Notes: generated by a model not told the origin, from the sequence alone. DNA of 64,000 nt from an uncultured Eubacteriales bacterium (GCA_900546915.1 UREY01000007.1:1-64000); one strand, 5' to 3'; positions 25,652 through 35,400 are shown, counted from the first letter of the stretch. Numbers and translations are program-made.

Positions 25652-27502
25652 ATGCTTCGTATTCTGTTCAACAGCCGGAACGCCTCCTATAAAGAACCTT
25701 TCGGTACGATCACCCCGGAGCAACTCTGTACCCTGCGGGTTCAGATCCCCGAGCACTGCCAAACCCGGGAAGCAACATGCCGCCTGCTCCGGGAAGACGG
25801 GTCCCTGCACACGGAGGTTCCCCTTCAGCGGATCGCCGTCCAGTCCCCCTATGAAACCTGGTCCTGCCGGTTCACCTTGGAAGAAGGCCTATATTTCTAC
25901 TTCTTCCGGATCACCACCGCCCACGAGACCTTCTCCCTCCTGCGTCAGGGAGAGGACACCAATATGGAAGCCGGAGACTGGTGGCAGCTGAGCTGCGTCC
26001 CGAAAAACGCGGAAACCCCGGAATGGGCGCAAGGGGCTATCATTTATCAGATTTTTCCGGACCGGTTCGCAAAATCCGGCAATTGTGACCTCACCGGGAA
26101 ATTAGAGCCCTATACCGTTCACCAAAATTGGAATGAAGAAGTCCACTGGCAGCCTACCGAACGGGGAGAAGTGCTGAACAACGATTTCTTCGGCGGAAAT
26201 TTTCGGGGTATTACAGAAAAGCTGCCTTACCTTGCCTCCTTGGGCGTCACCATATTATACCTGAACCCCATTTCCAAAGCGTTCTCCAGTCACCGGTACG
26301 ACACCGGCGATTATAAAACCCCCGATCCCATGTTGGGCACCCACGCCGATTTCATCCAGCTGTGCCGGGAGGCCCGAAAATTAAACATCCACGTCATTCT
26401 GGACGGCGTTTTTTCCCATACCGGCTCCAACAGCCTGTACTTCGATCGCTACGGCGCCTTCGGAGGCCATGGCGCATACACCGACCCCAACTCCCCCTAC
26501 CGCAGCTGGTACCAGTTTTATCATTACCCCGACTCTTACAACTGCTGGTGGAATTTTGATACCCTTCCCTGTGTGAACAAAATGGACCCCTCCTATTTGG
26601 AATATATGATCGACGGCCAGGACAGCGTGGTCGCGCACTGGCTTCGCCTGGGAGCCGACGGCTTCCGGTTGGACGTGGTGGACGAATTGCCGGACGAATT
26701 CGTCCTGCGGTTGAAAAAGAGAATGCGGGAAATTAAGCCCGACGCCCTGCTCATGGGCGAGGTCTGGGAGGACGCCTCCAATAAAATTGCTTACGACACC
26801 CGCCGCCGTTATTTCGTCGACGGTGAATTGGACAGCGTGATGAACTATCCCTACCGGAAGGCCGTCATCGACTTCCTGCGCCAGCGGGACGACGGCAAGG
26901 GATTCCGGGAGGCCGTCATGACCATCGCGGAGAATTATCCGCCCCAGGTACTGGCCTGCTGTATGAATCACCTGGGCACCCACGACACGCCGCGGATCCT
27001 GACGGCGCTGATGGATGACTTTGAAGGCAGCCGGGCGGAAAAAGCCGCCCGCCACCTGTCCCCCGGGCAGCTTTTGGTGGCCAAAGAGCGGCTGCGGATG
27101 GCCTCCTTCCTCCAGTTCGTTCTGCCCGGCGCCCCCTCGGTGTACTATGGAGATGAAGCCGGCATGGAGGGCTATGCCGATCCCTTCAACCGGAGAACCT
27201 ACCCCTGGGGACGGGAGGATCCGGACCTGCTGGCCCATTACCGGCGGTTGGGACAGCTCCGGCGGGACAACCCCGCCCTGCGCAGTCCTGCAATTGAATT
27301 CTTTGCCGCCGCAGACGGCCGTCTGGGCTTCCTTCGTTCCGCCAACCGGTCTCTGGCACAGAGGGTGGAAGTTTATGTAAACCGAACGGGAGATCCCTGG
27401 CAGATCACCCCCGGACGGCTTTTACTGGGCCACAATTTAGAGACCGTCGCTCCGGATTCTCTGATCCTCTTGCCCAACGGTTTTTGCGCTTTGGAGGTCT
27501 GA
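25652..27502 (+). CDS. Cytoplasmic GH13 alpha-glucan hydrolase (neopullulanase/cyclomaltodextrinase type)
   Basis: This 616-residue alpha-amylase family enzyme has no signal peptide. An N-terminal beta domain of about 115 residues precedes the barrel, as in neopullulanases and maltogenic amylases. GAIIYQIFPDRF opens the catalytic domain. Catalytic residues lie in DGFRLDVVDE (about 337-346), GEVWED (about 369) and LGTHDTPR (about 441). The usual NHD of the third site is THD. As the fifth gene of the glycogen operon it probably trims or debranches maltodextrins in the cell. Exact specificity is not predictable. Confidence 0.88.
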   Translation: MLRILFNSRNASYKEPFGTITPEQLCTLRVQIPEHCQTREATCRLLREDGSLHTEVPLQRIAVQSPYETWSCRFTLEEGLYFYFFRITTAHETFSLLRQGEDTNMEAGDWWQLSCVPKNAETPEWAQGAIIYQIFPDRFAKSGNCDLTGKLEPYTVHQNWNEEVHWQPTERGEVLNNDFFGGNFRGITEKLPYLASLGVTILYLNPISKAFSSHRYDTGDYKTPDPMLGTHADFIQLCREARKLNIHVILDGVFSHTGSNSLYFDRYGAFGGHGAYTDPNSPYRSWYQFYHYPDSYNCWWNFDTLPCVNKMDPSYLEYMIDGQDSVVAHWLRLGADGFRLDVVDELPDEFVLRLKKRMREIKPDALLMGEVWEDASNKIAYDTRRRYFVDGELDSVMNYPYRKAVIDFLRQRDDGKGFREAVMTIAENYPPQVLACCMNHLGTHDTPRILTALMDDFEGSRAEKAARHLSPGQLLVAKERLRMASFLQFVLPGAPSVYYGDEAGMEGYADPFNRRTYPWGREDPDLLAHYRRLGQLRRDNPALRSPAIEFFAAADGRLGFLRSANRSLAQRVEVYVNRTGDPWQITPGRLLLGHNLETVAPDSLILLPNGFCALEV

Positions 27503-27505
27503 AGG

Positions 27506-27688
27506 ATGTCGAAAGAAATGATTTTCTCCGGCTATTGCCGGGTTCTGGATCAGAGCCGCATGGTCATGACTGAGTGGGAAGACCGGGACCTTCTGGACGC
27601 GGATTGCTGCTACGGCGCATGTGTTCACCAAAACACCTGTGAAATCGCCAAGAAAATTTCCGCCCTTTTGGAGGAAGCCACGCAATAG
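27506..27688 (+). CDS. Small Cys-rich cytosolic protein, function unknown
   Basis: This 60-residue reading frame starts three bases after the preceding stop. GGAGG, embedded in the end of that gene, provides a ribosome-binding site. The protein has a Cys cluster, CCYGACVHQNTC (C-C-x3-C-x5-C), that could bind a metal, within an acidic N-terminal half, and an amphipathic C-terminal helix. I do not recognise a named family. The tight coupling to the glycogen operon and the regular composition argue that it is real. Confidence 0.6.
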   Translation: MSKEMIFSGYCRVLDQSRMVMTEWEDRDLLDADCCYGACVHQNTCEIAKKISALLEEATQ

Positions 27689-27784
27689 ACACAACACCCC
27701 CCACGCCTCTCCAGAACAGCCACGCCGGCAATTCATCTCCAAAAACGGCTGCCCCACTCGGAACTTTGAAAAGGAGGTGGCCCC

Positions 27785-27990
27785 ATGACAAACCGTCGAA
27801 AGATTTGCCCGGTGCTGCTTGCCGTCATCCTGCTCTTTTCCATAAATGCACCGACGCCTACCCGGACGGATACCGGACGCCTCAGGACGCCGGCGGCAAA
27901 ACGGTCCCCTACCCCGGCGTCTCTGTCAGCCTGACCGCAGGAAATCTGGTGATCCCCCAACAGTTTCTAGACGCCGGTAGTCGTTCCTAA
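27785..27990 (+). pseudogene. Frameshifted small secreted peptide gene (tentative)
   Basis: A strong ribosome-binding site (AAGGAGG, 7 bases) precedes an ATG that starts a signal-like peptide, MTNRRKICPVLLAVILLFS. That frame then becomes low-complexity and stops. The +1 frame, from about 27840, continues with a protein-like sequence (KCTDAYPDGYRTPQDAGG, then VPYPGVSVSLTAGNLVIP) to a TAA at 27990. The two halves look like one small exported protein broken by a single-base indel. An intact 48-residue peptide from the first frame is the alternative. Confidence 0.4.
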
Positions 27991-28009
27991 ATTCCAACCC
28001 TCCGGTACA

Positions 28010-28042
28010 AAATGAGGCCCGCTGCCAAGCTGCAGCGGGCCT
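28010..28042 (-). terminator. Terminator of the glucokinase/reductase operon
   Basis: An 11-bp stem (AGGCCCGCTGC with its complement, 6-base loop) is followed on the minus strand by CATTTTG. It lies about 35 bases beyond the reductase stop. Confidence 0.65.
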
Positions 28043-28077
28043 AATGTATGAGATCTTACCTCTATCAAGAAGGACGG

Positions 28078-28938
28078 CTACCGGCCGTTCACATACCGCA
28101 CGGCGGAAAGGCCCGCCTGGGCGCCCTGGGCCGCAGCCTTGGCCACCTGCAGCAGTCCTCCGGTACAATCCCCGGCAGCAAACAAACCGGGCACATTGGT
28201 GGCCATGGCCTCATCCACCGCAATCTTTCCATGCTCCGTCAGAAGCCCCACCTTTCGGGCCAGGTCTCCGCTGCCGGCGGTGCCCAACGCCACAAACAGG
28301 CGGCTGACCTCCAGAGATTGCCCGCCGGCAAACCGAACGGCAGATAGAATCCCTTCCTTCCCCTCCAGCGCCTCCACAGGCCGCACATCCACCTGCAAGC
28401 CCTGGGGCAAGGCGTCCGGGGCGCTCTCCCCATTGGTGAGCAGCGTCACCTGCCCGGCCAGAGGCAAAAGAACTCCGGCCTCATGCAGTGCATACGCCCC
28501 CGCGCCCAGTACCGCAACCTGCTTTCCGCGGCAGAAAAAACCGTCGCACACCGCACAATAGCTGACTCCGGCTCCGTCAAAGGCATCCAGGCCTGCAATC
28601 CCAGGCCGTCTTCTCTGGGTACCGGTTGCCAAAACAACCGCCTTTGCAGACAGCGTCCCATGGGTCGTCTCCGCTTCCAGACCCTCCGGACCAAACCCCA
28701 AGCCCAAAACCTGCGCGCGGAGCACCGTCACACCCAAGGCCTCAGCTTGCTCCAGCCCCCGCTCAAACAACGCCGGGCCGTGAATCGGAGCGGGAAATCC
28801 GTAAAAATTCTCGATCTTTTCGGCTCTTGCCAAAGCGCCGCCATCTTGATATACCAACGTCACGGCTTTCCCCGCCCGGGCGGCGTAAATGGCCGCAGTC
28901 GCCCCTGCAGGTCCTCCGCCCAACACCAAAATATCCAT
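28078..28938 (-). CDS. Thioredoxin reductase-like FAD/NAD(P) disulfide oxidoreductase
   Basis: This 286-residue flavoprotein has an FAD loop GGGPAGATAA (7-16), the redox-active pair Cys128 and Cys131 (YCAVCDG), an NAD(P) loop LGAGAYALHEAG and the C-terminal FAD motif GLFAAGDC. This is the layout of bacterial thioredoxin reductases, slightly shorter than the usual 310. The NAD(P) loop is GAGAYA rather than GGGDSA, so cofactor preference is uncertain. The ATG at 28938 has GGAGG 7 bases upstream and follows the glucokinase gene by 4 bases. No thioredoxin gene is adjacent. Confidence 0.82.
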   Translation of the reverse strand: MDILVLGGGPAGATAAIYAARAGKAVTLVYQDGGALARAEKIENFYGFPAPIHGPALFERGLEQAEALGVTVLRAQVLGLGFGPEGLEAETTHGTLSAKAVVLATGTQRRRPGIAGLDAFDGAGVSYCAVCDGFFCRGKQVAVLGAGAYALHEAGVLLPLAGQVTLLTNGESAPDALPQGLQVDVRPVEALEGKEGILSAVRFAGGQSLEVSRLFVALGTAGSGDLARKVGLLTEHGKIAVDEAMATNVPGLFAAGDCTGGLLQVAKAAAQGAQAGLSAVRYVNGR

Positions 28939-28942
28939 CGTC

Positions 28943-29890
28943 TTACCTCCCAAATGCATCCAGCGCCAGTTTAAAGCTGCCGTAAATGCCGGCATCGTTG
29001 CCCAGCTCGGCCAAGGCAAAGGTGATCTCCCGTCCAGTATGGAACATGTAAGGAAGGAAATGCTTCCGCACGCCATCCAGCAAGGGGCGGCCTGCCTTGG
29101 ACACGCCGCCTCCCAAAAGTACGGCCTCCGGGTCTATTACGCAGCACACATCTGCCAGGAATTGGCCCAGGAAGTCGAAATATTCCTCCTGGATTTCCAG
29201 CGCCAGGGTATCACCCCCGGCGCATAAGTCAAAAATATCCTTACAGGTGAAATGCTCCATTTCCCGCAGAGGAGACGGCGTAGCGCTACACGCCATCCGG
29301 CGGCGGGCCAGACGGACTATGCCGTTGGCCGAGCCGTACTGCTCCGCGCAGCCCCGCTTGCCGCAGCTGCACATGTCTGTTTCTTCCTTCCGCATGGGCA
29401 TATGGCTGATCTCCCCACCGGCGCCGTGGGCGCCGTAGAGAATCCTCCCGTCCACCACAATGCCGCCGCCGATTCCGGTGCCCAGGGTAACCAGGATCAT
29501 ACTGTGGTAGCTCCGTCCCCCGCCCTTCCAGCATTCGCCCAGTGCCGCCACATTGGCGTCGTTGCCCGCTTTCACCGGCAGCCCCGTGAGATCCGACAGC
29601 ACCTGCTGGATGGAAAAGGTTCCCCATCCCAGATTGGCACACCGGTTTACCACGCCGTCCCGGCTCACGGGACCCGGAACCCCGATGCCAAGTCCTAAAA
29701 TCTGCTCCCGGGACAGGTTGTGCCGGGCCGTGCACGCCCGAACGGCAGCCGCCACATCCGGCAAAACAGCCGCGCCGCCGTGTTCCGTGCGGGTGGGAAT
29801 TTCCCATTTCTCCATCCGGTCTCCCGCCTCCGAAAACAGCCCCAGCTTGATGGACGTTCCTCCCACATCCACACCAAAACCGTATCTCAT
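28943..29890 (-). CDS. ROK-family glucokinase
   Basis: This 315-residue ROK kinase should phosphorylate glucose with ATP. The N-terminal phosphate loop DVGGTSIKLGLF, the catalytic segment GNDANVAALGE, the sugar site GAHGAGGEISHMP and the ROK zinc motif CSCGKRGCAEQYGS are all present. It has no N-terminal winged helix, so it is an enzyme and not a NagC-type repressor. With pgi next to it in divergent orientation, it feeds glucose from glucan breakdown into glycolysis. Confidence 0.88.
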   Translation of the reverse strand: MRYGFGVDVGGTSIKLGLFSEAGDRMEKWEIPTRTEHGGAAVLPDVAAAVRACTARHNLSREQILGLGIGVPGPVSRDGVVNRCANLGWGTFSIQQVLSDLTGLPVKAGNDANVAALGECWKGGGRSYHSMILVTLGTGIGGGIVVDGRILYGAHGAGGEISHMPMRKEETDMCSCGKRGCAEQYGSANGIVRLARRRMACSATPSPLREMEHFTCKDIFDLCAGGDTLALEIQEEYFDFLGQFLADVCCVIDPEAVLLGGGVSKAGRPLLDGVRKHFLPYMFHTGREITFALAELGNDAGIYGSFKLALDAFGR

Positions 29891-30004
29891 ACCATGGTCT
29901 CCTAATTTCCGGCTGAATCCAGCAGCCTGTTTTTCCGATTCTGCGTCCGGGGCCTCCCATTGTGCGCAGCCCGGACCCCTTTTCTTGCGGACTCATTTCC
30001 ACTC

Positions 30005-30033
30005 ATTTTATCACAGGCCGCTCCGGCTTTCAA
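30005..30033 (-). promoter_or_regulatory. Promoter of the glucokinase/reductase operon
   Basis: TTGAAA, 17 bases and TAAAAT on the minus strand, about 115 bases before the gene. Confidence 0.6.
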
Positions 30034-30121
30034 TGAAAAAAGCGCCTGGCTGCCGGGTAGATCCTCCTTCCTTGGGGCCGCCCAGCCCCTGGATTTCTTC
30101 TCGCGCCCCACAAAATAGTCC

Positions 30122-30150
30122 TTGCGTTTCCCTTCGATTTGCGATACCAT
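30122..30150 (+). promoter_or_regulatory. Possible promoter of pgi
   Basis: TTGCGT, 17 bases and TACCAT, about 65 bases before pgi. The -10 matches only 4 of 6 consensus bases. Confidence 0.4.
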
Positions 30151-30214
30151 AATAATACATCGGGCTATGATGGCCTGAATTTGCAACAATTACTGGAAAG
30201 GATGTGCATATACC

Positions 30215-31525
30215 ATGATTCGAGTTGATATATCCAACGTATGGGGGCAACTGGCGTTGCCGGATTTGTTGGCTTTGGAAAAAGAAGTCTCTGCTGCACA
30301 TAAGACCTTGGCTGAGGGCACCGGCGAAGGCAACGATTTCTTAGGTTGGCTGAACCTGCCCACCTACGAGGAGACAGCGGAAATGCAACGCATTTCCCAG
30401 GCCGCCGCGCGGATTCGGGAAAACTCCGAGGCCTTTGTCGTTGTGGGAATCGGCGGCTCCTATTTGGGACCCCGGGCCGCAATTGAGCTCATGTACGGAG
30501 CCAACCACAATTTGCAGCGCGGCGTAAAAGGCAACCCGCAGATCTTCTTTGCCGGCAACGGCTTGTCCACCCGGGCCTGGAACGAGCTGGCCGGTGAGCT
30601 GGACGGGAAGGACTTTTCCGTCGTTTTCATTTCCAAATCCGGCACCACCACCGAACCGGCCATTGCCACCCGGGCCCTGCGCTGGATGCTGGAGCGGAAA
30701 TACGGCACCGACGGAGCCAAAAACCGGATTTTCACCATCACCGACCCCTGTAAGGGCGCCCTGCGGCAGATGTCGATGGAAGAGGGTTGGGAGACCTTTG
30801 TCATTCCGCCCGATGTGGGAGGCCGGTTCAGCGTGCTGTCCCCGGTGGGCCTGTTGCCGATGGCCGTCGCCGGCATTCGCATTTGCGACGTGATGCTGGG
30901 CGCAGCCAAGGCCAAGAAGGACTATGACCTGCGCTCCTTTGAGAATCCCGTGTGGCTGTACGCCGCCATTCGGAACCTGCTGTACCGGAAGGGAAAGGTC
31001 ATCGAGCTGCTGACCTCCTTTGAGCCTGCCTTTAAAATGATGGGCGGCTGGTGGCAACAGCTGTTCGGCGAATCCGAAGGAAAAGACGGCAAGGGTCTCT
31101 TCCCGGTCACCGCCGAATTTACCGCCGACCTTCACTCCCTGGGTCAAATGATTCAGCAGGGACAGCGGAACCTGTTTGAAACCATGGTCCGCTTCGCCCC
31201 GCCTGCCAGGACCGTAACCGTGGGCTCCGACTGGAAAAACCTGGACGGCCTCAACTATTTGGAGGGCAAAACCCTGGACTTCGTAGACGAGCAGGCCTTC
31301 CGGGGCACCGTTGCGGCCCATGTCGACGGCGGCGTTCCGGTGATCACCATGGATATGGGAGAGCTGGATGACATGAAGCTGGGCGAGCTGTTCTATTTCT
31401 TCGAGCTGTCCTGCGGCATTTCCGCATATATGCTGGGAGTCAATCCCTTCAACCAGCCCGGCGTGGAATTTTATAAGCGAAACATGTTCCAGCTCTTGGG
31501 AAAGCCCGGATATGAGAAAAAGTAA
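30215..31525 (+). CDS. pgi: Glucose-6-phosphate isomerase
   Basis: This 436-residue enzyme interconverts glucose-6-phosphate and fructose-6-phosphate. It is the shorter Firmicute form. The sugar-phosphate-binding segments GIGGSYLGPRAAIEL and FISKSGTTTEPAIA, the VGGRFSVLSPVGLLPMA signature and the catalytic Glu region GESEGKDGKGLFPV are intact. GGAAAGG precedes the ATG. It stands alone with its own upstream region. Confidence 0.95.
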   Translation: MIRVDISNVWGQLALPDLLALEKEVSAAHKTLAEGTGEGNDFLGWLNLPTYEETAEMQRISQAAARIRENSEAFVVVGIGGSYLGPRAAIELMYGANHNLQRGVKGNPQIFFAGNGLSTRAWNELAGELDGKDFSVVFISKSGTTTEPAIATRALRWMLERKYGTDGAKNRIFTITDPCKGALRQMSMEEGWETFVIPPDVGGRFSVLSPVGLLPMAVAGIRICDVMLGAAKAKKDYDLRSFENPVWLYAAIRNLLYRKGKVIELLTSFEPAFKMMGGWWQQLFGESEGKDGKGLFPVTAEFTADLHSLGQMIQQGQRNLFETMVRFAPPARTVTVGSDWKNLDGLNYLEGKTLDFVDEQAFRGTVAAHVDGGVPVITMDMGELDDMKLGELFYFFELSCGISAYMLGVNPFNQPGVEFYKRNMFQLLGKPGYEKK

Positions 31526-31602
31526 TGCCCGCTGGAGCGCTTCCTTCTGATGCTTTGGCGTAATTTCCCTATGGTCTGCCTGTGAATTTTCCATGAAAAC
31601 AG

Positions 31603-31631
31603 TTGCAAATCTCATGGGGAACTGGTAAAAT
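31603..31631 (+). promoter_or_regulatory. Promoter of the P-loop protein gene
   Basis: TTGCAA, 17 bases and TAAAAT, 45 bases before the gene. Confidence 0.7.
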
Positions 31632-31675
31632 AATAGAACAAGCCGGCCCGCCGGTGCTGCAAGGAGGAGATACCA

Positions 31676-32083
31676 ATGGTTAAGGTAATTATGGGGCTGA
31701 AGGGCTCCGGTAAGACCAAGCAGTTGGTCAAAGATATCAACGAAGCTGTCCAAAGCGAAACAGGCAGCGTAGTTTGTGTGGAATTTGGTAAAAAGCTGAC
31801 CTATGACATCGATTACCGCGTCCGCCTCATCGACGCGAAAGAATATGCCGTCACAGATTCCACTCTGTTAAAAGGGTTCATCAGTGGTCTGCACGCCGGC
31901 AATTTCGACATTACCCACGTGTTCATCGAAAGCCTGTATAAAATCATCGGCGAGGACCGGGCAACCGGAGAGGCTTTTGTGGCATGGTGCGAAAAATTCG
32001 GCGCTGCCAATGATATGCGCTTTACCATCACCATTTCCGACGAACCTGAAAAGGCTTCTGAGGCTATGAAAAAATATTTGTAA
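31676..32083 (+). CDS. Small P-loop NTPase-like protein, function unknown
   Basis: This 135-residue protein begins with a Walker A loop GLKGSGKT at residues 7-14. A possible Walker B-like strand is THVFIES near residue 81. Conserved-looking segments include SVVCVEFGKKLTYDIDYRVRL and TITISDEPEKASEAMKKYL. It is too short for a full kinase or AAA domain. I do not recognise a named family. It has a strong ribosome-binding site (AAGGAGG), its own promoter and a strong terminator, so it is a genuine monocistronic gene. Confidence 0.75.
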   Translation: MVKVIMGLKGSGKTKQLVKDINEAVQSETGSVVCVEFGKKLTYDIDYRVRLIDAKEYAVTDSTLLKGFISGLHAGNFDITHVFIESLYKIIGEDRATGEAFVAWCEKFGAANDMRFTITISDEPEKASEAMKKYL

Positions 32084-32101
32084 TTCGATCCATACACTGA
32101 A

Positions 32102-32135
32102 GGGTCCGCCGCAAACGCTTGCGGCGGACCCTTTT
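32102..32135 (+). terminator. Terminator of the P-loop gene
   Basis: A 13-bp stem beginning GGGTCCGCCGCAA, 4-base loop, followed by TTTT on the plus strand, about 20 bases beyond the stop. Confidence 0.85.
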
Positions 32136-32304
32136 CAGCTTGTCAAAAAGCCATGCAGAGTTTGCCGCCGACGGCGGCAAATAAGATCAAAACCGTTTCG
32201 GCCGGGGCGTGCACCTGGACGAAACCACTTTCCGGCTGCAAGTGATCCGCGCGGCAGACGGCAAAAGCTTGTCGAAAAGGCCGTAGGGGGTTTTCCTCCG
32301 TCTC

Positions 32305-32338
32305 AAAAGGGTCCGCCGTAAATGCTTGCGGCGGACCC
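32305..32338 (-). terminator. Terminator of the FtsX-like exporter operon
   Basis: The stem GGGTCCGCCG with its complement is followed on the minus strand by TTTTGAG, about 70 bases past the permease stop. It is a near copy of the terminator at 32102. Confidence 0.75.
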
Positions 32339-32409
32339 TTCTATCCTACCTCAAATTGTATGAGAGCGTCCGTCCTTCCTCCGGCGTGCCGGGGCAGCGC
32401 GCCCGGCAA

Positions 32410-35400
32410 TCACTCCACGGATTTTAAAGCCTCCGCCATATTGATGCGGTTCAGCTTAAAGTAGAGGAAGAAGTCCACCATGCAGGCGAACAGGAAGGTA
32501 AATCCCACCGCCCAGAGATAACTGGTCCAGGATATCACGGGAGAGAAATACACCATATCCACCCGGATCTGGCTGATGACAAAGGCATGCAGAAATTTAC
32601 CCGCCGCCAGCCCCAGCGCACAGCCCATGGCTGTGAGCGCCATGCCCTCCCGGAACACATAAGCGGCAGATTCCATGGGGTAAAAGCCCAAAACCTCAAT
32701 GGTGGCAATCTCCCGAACCCGCTCTGTAATGTTGATGTTAGTCAGGTTGTACATGACGATAAACGCCAATGCCGCTGCGCTGATGACCACCAAAGCCACG
32801 ATGTAATCCAAGCTGTCCATCATGCTGGTCACCCGGTCGGCCATATCCTGGCAAACGGTGACGCTGATGACATCCTGCCGGTCGGAAACAGCGGCCGCCG
32901 CTTCCCGAACATCCAGCTCCTGCAAAACATTGAGATAAGCGGTATTGATCTCCGGCTCCCTGGCCCATTGCGCCCGGAGCGTGTCGGAGGATACCAAGAC
33001 ATAATTGTATACATTGTTGTCAAAAATCCCGCTGACGGTGAGGGACAAGGTGTCCAGATCCGCCGTACGCAGCGTAACCGTATCTCCCACCTCCAAATTC
33101 AGCGCTTCGGCCAAGCCGTTGTTCAGGACCGCCTGGTTCGTCCCGGGAAAGGCCACAGGCTCCTTCCCCCGGTGCAAATCCACAAACCCGGACATGTCTG
33201 CTTCCGACGCCAGAAAGTAGACGGACTTGGTCTTGCCGCCGACTGTTAAATCTGCGGTACTCTCATAGAGGAAGATCATATCCTCCGCCACCCCGGCGCA
33301 GGCATCCCGAAAGTCCTCTTGGGCCCCGGCGCCCTGGTCTTGTGAAAATGTGACGGCCAAATCATAGAGGGTCACCTGTTCAAACTGGTAGTCTGCAATT
33401 CCCACGATGGAATCCTTGATGCCAAAACCGGTCACCACCAGGGCCGCACAGCCCCCTACGCCCAGAAGCATCATGACCAGCCGTTTTCGGTACCGGAAAA
33501 TATTACGGATGGACACCTTTCGCAAAAAGCTGAGATGCTTCCAAAAGGGCAGTCGCTCCAGAAGCAGCCGTTTGCCCGCCTTGGGGCTCTTGGGGCGAAT
33601 CAGCTCGGCCGGCACTTCCACCAATTCCCGCCGGCAGCAGAACCATGTCACGGCCAGCATACACACCGTGTAACTGCCCACAATCACGGCGCAGAGAGAC
33701 CAATCGAACACCAGCCGGATTTGCGAGGCAAAATTGTACATAATGGCATATCCCTGCCAGATCACACGCGGGAAGATGACAGAGCCCACGAGCACGCCCA
33801 AAATACAGCCAAACAGGGAGGCGCTGCCGGAATAAGCCAGGTACTTTGCCGTGATGGCTCTGCCGCTATACCCCAGAGCTTTCATCACACCGATTTGCGT
33901 CCGCTCCTCGTCCACCATCTTGCTCATGGTGGTAATGCACACCAGAGCCGCCACCAGGAAGAAAAACAGCGGAAACACCCGGCTCACGCCTTCTACAATC
34001 TCCGCATCGCTTTCAAAGCAGGCGTACGCCACATTGGTATTCCGGTCCAACACATAGACATCCGGCTCCGTCATATCCGCCAGCGCCTGCCGGCCCTCCT
34101 CCAGCTCCTGTTCGGCCTCATCCAGCTGTTTCTCGGCGTCGGCCAGCTGCTTCTCCGCGCTGGCCCGATTGGCTTCATATGTCTCCCGGCCCTCGGCAAG
34201 CTCCTGCCGGCCTTCTTCCAGCTGCTGCGCCCCGGCTTCCAGCACTTGGCGGTTTTCATCCAGCTCGGCCTGCGCCTGGTCCAGCTCCAGACGGTTCGCC
34301 TCAATGGTTGCCTGCGCCCCCGCAAACTGATCCGACGCCTGATTTCGGGCGGACTCCAGCTGGCGCAATCCGTCCTGGATCTGCGCAAGTCCATCCTGCA
34401 CCTGGTCCCGCTGGGTTTCCAGTTCCTCTTTCCGGCTCTCCAGGTCCGCTTTTTGCGCCTGTAAGGAAGCTTGCTGCTCCAAAGCCTCCGTTTGCTGTGC
34501 CTCCAGCTCCGCCATTTGCCCTTCCAGCTCCTGGATCCGCTGTTCCAGTTCTTCCTTAGAGGCGAGCAAACCCGCATGGTCCGGCTCCTCCTCCAGGCCC
34601 TTTTCCACAACCTCCAGCATCTGCTGGGCCGCAGTCAGTCCGGTCTCCGCCAAATCCAGGCCCAACGCCAACTGCTGCAAGCCATCCTCAATCTGAGAGA
34701 GGCCGTCGTAAATCTGCTGCAAGCCGTCCTCCAGCTGGGATAAGCCGGCCTCAATCTGGGCCAGTCCCTGAGAAGCCTGGGTTTGTTGCTCCGAAAGCTG
34801 CTCCTGCGTGCCGGCAAACTGCGCATAGGCCTTCGCTTTTTGCTCTTGAAGCTGTATTTCCCCCGCTCTCAGCTGCTCCAGCCCTGCGTCAATTTGCGCC
34901 TGCGCCGCCTCCAGCTGGGCTTGCCCCTCATTCCACTCCTGTTGCTTGCTCTGCAGCTCAGCCTCGCCTTCATCCAGCTGCGCTTCGGCGGACTGAAGCT
35001 CCTCCAGCGCCTGCTTGCGCTGCGTCTCATACTCCTGAAGGCCCTCGTCATATGCCGCCTGTCCGTCCTCCAGCTCCTGCCGCGCCTCCGCCTGTACGGT
35101 CTCATACCGGCTCTGCGCCAGCTCTTCCGCCAAAGGTTCCAGGGTGTCCGCCATGTCGGTCAGAAGCTGATCATACTGGGCATCGTAAAGGGGATAATTT
35201 TCATCCAGCTTCAGAGCGATCTCTGTATATACCCCATCCAGATCAAACGTACTGTCTGTGACATACAGATACGCCGCCAGGGAGCCCTTTCCCAACGTGG
35301 TACTGCCCCGTTCAAAATTCATGAAAATCGGGGAGCTGCACAGGCCGACAATGGTAAATTCTTCCACCGTCAGGCTGTCCCGCGTATTCTCTTCATTGGC

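Larger units (their letters stand above)
27689..28077. other. Spacer with a broken small exported-peptide gene and a terminator
   Basis: This holds a frameshifted short gene (27785-27990) and the terminator of the minus-strand genes (28010-28042). Nothing else was recognised. Confidence 0.6.
29891..30214. other. Divergent promoter region between glucokinase and pgi
   Basis: This 324-base spacer contains a good minus-strand promoter (30033-30005) and a weaker plus-strand one (30122-30150). No coding features were recognised. Confidence 0.65.
32084..32409. other. Spacer with three G+C-rich hairpins
   Basis: Between the convergent P-loop gene and the FtsX-like gene lie two nearly identical terminator hairpins (32102-32131 and 32309-32338) and a third stem (32161-32181, TTTGCCGCC with its complement). 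Fragments after the stems also repeat (AGCTTGTCAAAAAGCC and AGCTTGTCGAAAAGGCC). No gene was recognised. Confidence 0.7.

Noticed and set aside
30341..31753. Long antisense open frame of about 470 codons opposite pgi
   Set aside because: It mirrors a clear Pgi gene on the other strand; the composition (Gly/Gln/His-rich) and lack of motifs are typical of a G+C-rich shadow frame.
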